NCBI GenBank assembly: GCA_017394765.1
Contig: JAFPXF010000037.1
Coordinates: 1-6,814, forward strand
DNA length: 6,814 nucleotides
Direction of reading: 5' to 3'
From: Bacteroidales bacterium
Lineage (GTDB): Bacteria > Bacteroidota > Bacteroidia > Bacteroidales > WCHB1-69
The notes beneath the pieces are model-generated. The model had not been told where the DNA came from, searched no databases, and was given only the letters and a program-made list of their open reading frames with translations. Positions 4,929-6,814 of the stretch are shown here, one piece after another (position 1 is the stretch's first letter; every line of letters starts with the position of its first letter). A program made the position numbers and the translations under genes.

Positions 4929-6170
4929 CTATTTCACCCCTTTGAACTCGAAGCCCGCCTGCTCCACGGCCTTGCGGATGTCGTTCTCGCTTGCGGTGCC
5001 CGTGACTACAAGCGTGTTGGCGGCCGGGGTGGCCTCGCAGGTCTCAACGCCTTTCAGCTTGCCCACCGACTGCTCGACGGCGGCCTTGCAGTGGTTGCAG
5101 TGCATACCCTCGACGGCGTAAACCACCGTCCCGGCTTCGGTTTTCTGTTTCTTGAATTTGTCAAAGAATTTCATACCCAATGCAATTATGATGAATAAAA
5201 CTAATAATGACGAACATACGATTTGGAACACGCTGGGCGCGGCGGCTTCTGCGTGGCAGCAGGCGCCGTGCATCCCGCAACTCTCGGACATGCCGACGAC
5301 ATTGATTCCGAAAGCATTGATCAACAGTCCGAAAAGGATGGAGAAGCCCACGATGGTGAGCAGGTAGATCCACGTGAAGCGGCTTCCCATCGACTTTTTC
5401 ACCACGAGGATGGAGGCGATGTTGACCGCCGGACCGGCCATCAGCATCACCAAGGCGGCGCCGGGCGAGAGACCTTTCATCATCAGGGCTGCCGCCACGG
5501 GGATGCTGCCGGTGGAGCAGATGTACATCGGCACCGCCACCACCAGGATGACCAGCATCTGCAACAGCGGCTGGCTCCCGAAGGAGAGGAAGAACTCGTC
5601 GGGCACGGCCACATTGATGAGGGCGGCCACCAACAGCCCGATGACCAATCGCAGGCCGATGTCCTGAATCATATCAAAGTAGGCGTACTTGAGCACGCGC
5701 CACAGTCGGTTGCCGCCTTCCACCTTGCAGGATGCCTCGGAAACGTATTCGCCCTCGTCGGCTTTCACGAAACGGTTCACCAGGAAGCCGCCGCAGATGC
5801 CGGTGACCAGCGCGGCCACGGGGCGCACGATGGCGAAGCCCAAGCCCATCAGCGAGAAGGTGGCCAGGATGGAGTCGATGCCCGTCTGCGGCGTGGCAAT
5901 GAGGAACGAGGCCACCGCCCCTTTCGAGGCACCCTCGTTCTTGAGCCCGACGGCCGTGGGGATGACGCCGCACGAGCAAAGCGGAAGCGGGATGCCCAAC
6001 AATGCCGCCCACAGCACCGAGAGCTTGTTGTCGCGCGACAGATACTTGGCATAGAACCGCTTCGGCACGAACACGTGCAGGACTCCGGCGATAAGGAATC
6101 CCAGCAGCAGATAGGGGCTCATGGCGTTGAGCACAGACAGAAACGCATTGCAAAATTCTCCCGCAGTCAT
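4929..6170 (-). CDS. SO_0444-type Cu/Zn efflux permease with C-terminal HMA domain
   Basis: The 413-residue inner-membrane protein belongs to the DUF318/ArsP-like permease family (PF03773), in the subgroup known as SO_0444 family Cu/Zn efflux transporters. Two membrane-embedded signatures are visible: PLPLCSCGVIP (61-71) and ICSTGSIPVAAALM (217-230), the latter followed by G-x-SPGAALVMLMAGPAVN. After the main helices comes a Cys/His-rich stretch, ESCGMHGACCH (296-306), then one more helix (about 315-333). The C-terminus (about 348-410) is a heavy-metal-associated domain with GMHCNHC (355-361), binding a soft metal between the two Cys. It should export Cu+ or Zn2+, loading from the HMA domain or Cys-rich segment. 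The promoter at 6220-6249 suggests separate, perhaps metal-responsive, expression. Arsenic export is the main alternative, less favoured by the HMA domain. Confidence 0.9.
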   Translation of the reverse strand: MTAGEFCNAFLSVLNAMSPYLLLGFLIAGVLHVFVPKRFYAKYLSRDNKLSVLWAALLGIPLPLCSCGVIPTAVGLKNEGASKGAVASFLIATPQTGIDSILATFSLMGLGFAIVRPVAALVTGICGGFLVNRFVKADEGEYVSEASCKVEGGNRLWRVLKYAYFDMIQDIGLRLVIGLLVAALINVAVPDEFFLSFGSQPLLQMLVILVVAVPMYICSTGSIPVAAALMMKGLSPGAALVMLMAGPAVNIASILVVKKSMGSRFTWIYLLTIVGFSILFGLLINAFGINVVGMSESCGMHGACCHAEAAAPSVFQIVCSSLLVLFIIIALGMKFFDKFKKQKTEAGTVVYAVEGMHCNHCKAAVEQSVGKLKGVETCEATPAANTLVVTGTASENDIRKAVEQAGFEFKGVK

Positions 6171-6219
6171 TTTATTGTCAAAGGGTTAGACGAATTTATA
6201 CCAATTCTTGTTTTTCTGG

Positions 6220-6249
6220 CAAAGATACTTATTTTTCTGAAGTGACAAA
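6220..6249 (-). promoter_or_regulatory. Bacteroidota promoter of the Cu/Zn efflux gene
   Basis: On the minus strand the -33 box TTTG (6246-6249) is followed after 18 nt by the -7 box TATCTTTG (6220-6227), both full matches. Transcription should begin near 6213 with a leader of about 45 nt. The promoter lies directly behind the stop of the upstream membrane protein gene (6258-6260), so the efflux gene need not depend on that gene's transcript. Confidence 0.75.
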
Positions 6250-6257
6250 GTTCAAAA

Positions 6258-6814
6258 TCAGGCATTCGAAGATCGACTCTTCACTCCCATCCGCGCCAGC
6301 ATCTTGATGCCATACACCGGCCAGTAGGGCACCTTTTCAATACCCGTGCGCACCCGCGGGATGTCCAGCAGCAGGAACGCCATCGTCATGAAGCCCGCCG
6401 CCCAGATGATCTGTCCGAAAATCTGCTTCAGCGTCACCGACATCATCGAATGGAGGTAGTAGCCGTTCATGAACCCGTTCATGTCGAACTGCTGCATGTC
6501 CACGCCCGTCAACGTCAGGTACGAGCCGTATCGCGACATGTTGTCGGCCATAAAGTGCTGGAACAGCGAGGTGTAGAGTCCGTAGCCCGAGGCACCGGCG
6601 AGGTACATGTGGATGACGTTGAAGATGAACAGTGCCATAAAGAAGTGCTCCAGCTCGTGTACCGACTCGTGGAGCGACCACATCAGTGACACCGCAAGCA
6701 CCGCGTAGGCGCACCCCCGGAACACCAACGCCCACCGGTAGGCCGTGATGGGCACGTTGAGGTCCATTAGGAAGTACATCCGTATCGCATATACCGTGAT
6801 GCAGCCAAAACCGA
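6258..6814 (-). CDS. C-terminal part of a polytopic membrane protein, probably an MFS (DHA2/EmrB-like) transporter
   Basis: The gene is cut by the window edge: the frame stays open through position 6814, and the visible 184 residues include 11 before the first in-window ATG at 6777-6779. The ATG is therefore not taken as the start. Three hydrophobic segments are visible: around VFRGCAYAVLAVSLMW, around FFMALFIFNVIHMYLAG, and near the end around IIWAAGFMTMAFLLL. Between the last two lies a roughly 50-residue hydrophilic stretch rich in Met, Gln and aromatic residues, ahead of a MMSVTLKQIFGQ helix start. This order (helix, long extracytoplasmic loop, last helix, basic tail) fits the end of 14-helix drug:H+ antiporters. 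The tail (GIKMLARMGVKSRSS) is basic, so cytoplasmic. Family assignment is by pattern only; other polytopic proteins are possible. Confidence 0.5.
   Translation of the reverse strand, partial: GFGCITVYAIRMYFLMDLNVPITAYRWALVFRGCAYAVLAVSLMWSLHESVHELEHFFMALFIFNVIHMYLAGASGYGLYTSLFQHFMADNMSRYGSYLTLTGVDMQQFDMNGFMNGYYLHSMMSVTLKQIFGQIIWAAGFMTMAFLLLDIPRVRTGIEKVPYWPVYGIKMLARMGVKSRSSNA

Noticed and set aside
5223..6245. A 340-codon open frame on the plus strand, rich in His, Gln and Asp
   Set aside because: It is the antisense of the Cu/Zn efflux gene, whose family motifs and promoter are clear. Its composition is a by-product of GC-rich codons on the other strand.
1..6814. CRISPR array, tRNA, rRNA or insertion sequence
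   Set aside because: No regularly spaced direct repeats, cloverleaf, rRNA-like sequence or transposase frame was found. The only long direct repeat is the TonB-domain pair.

Overview
The window looks like chromosomal DNA from a Bacteroidota species, probably order Bacteroidales. Three things point there. First, the promoter -7 elements fit the Bacteroidota form TAnnTTTG (clear examples at 6220-6227, 2976-2983, 4022-4029 and 687-694, all minus strand). Second, translation starts lack strong Shine-Dalgarno sequences. Third, the proteins include TonB-domain proteins of a type familiar in this phylum. Coding DNA is GC-rich and the gaps are AT-rich. No rRNA, tRNA, CRISPR array or transposase was seen.

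Layout, left to right. Positions 1-180 hold no gene, but contain a perfect 13-bp inverted repeat (31-81) next to a promoter-like element facing left. Positions 181-363 hold the wrecked C-terminal tail of a short-chain dehydrogenase (SDR), directly behind an intact antibiotic-biosynthesis-monooxygenase-fold gene (366-644). A membrane-anchored TonB-type protein with a cytoplasmic four-cysteine cluster follows (739-1560). Next is a probable operon, transcribed leftward, of a TIGR04076-family protein (2650-2955) and a Tat-exported iron-sulfur flavoprotein (1775-2557), separated by a palindromic intergenic element (about 2586-2650). Positions 2956-3337 hold one candidate small secreted protein (3103-3327, plus strand). 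A second TonB-domain protein (3338-3841) shares a near-duplicate 3' half with the first.

The right half is metal transport. A ZIP-family transporter (4141-4899, plus) converges on a Cu/Zn efflux permease of the SO_0444 type with a fused heavy-metal-associated domain (4929-6170, minus). The efflux gene has the best promoter in the window. The right edge carries the C-terminal part of a polytopic membrane protein, probably a major facilitator efflux pump (6258 to beyond 6814).

The genes do not form one clear pathway. The themes are envelope function (two TonB-domain proteins, a Tat flavoprotein), redox enzymes, and metal import and export. The most notable signals are the SDR remnant with its in-frame stop, the roughly 87% identical TonB repeats, a coding-like cysteine-containing extension in frame after the flavoprotein stop, and the structured intergenic elements. 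I do not see a complete new defence or mobile system here.
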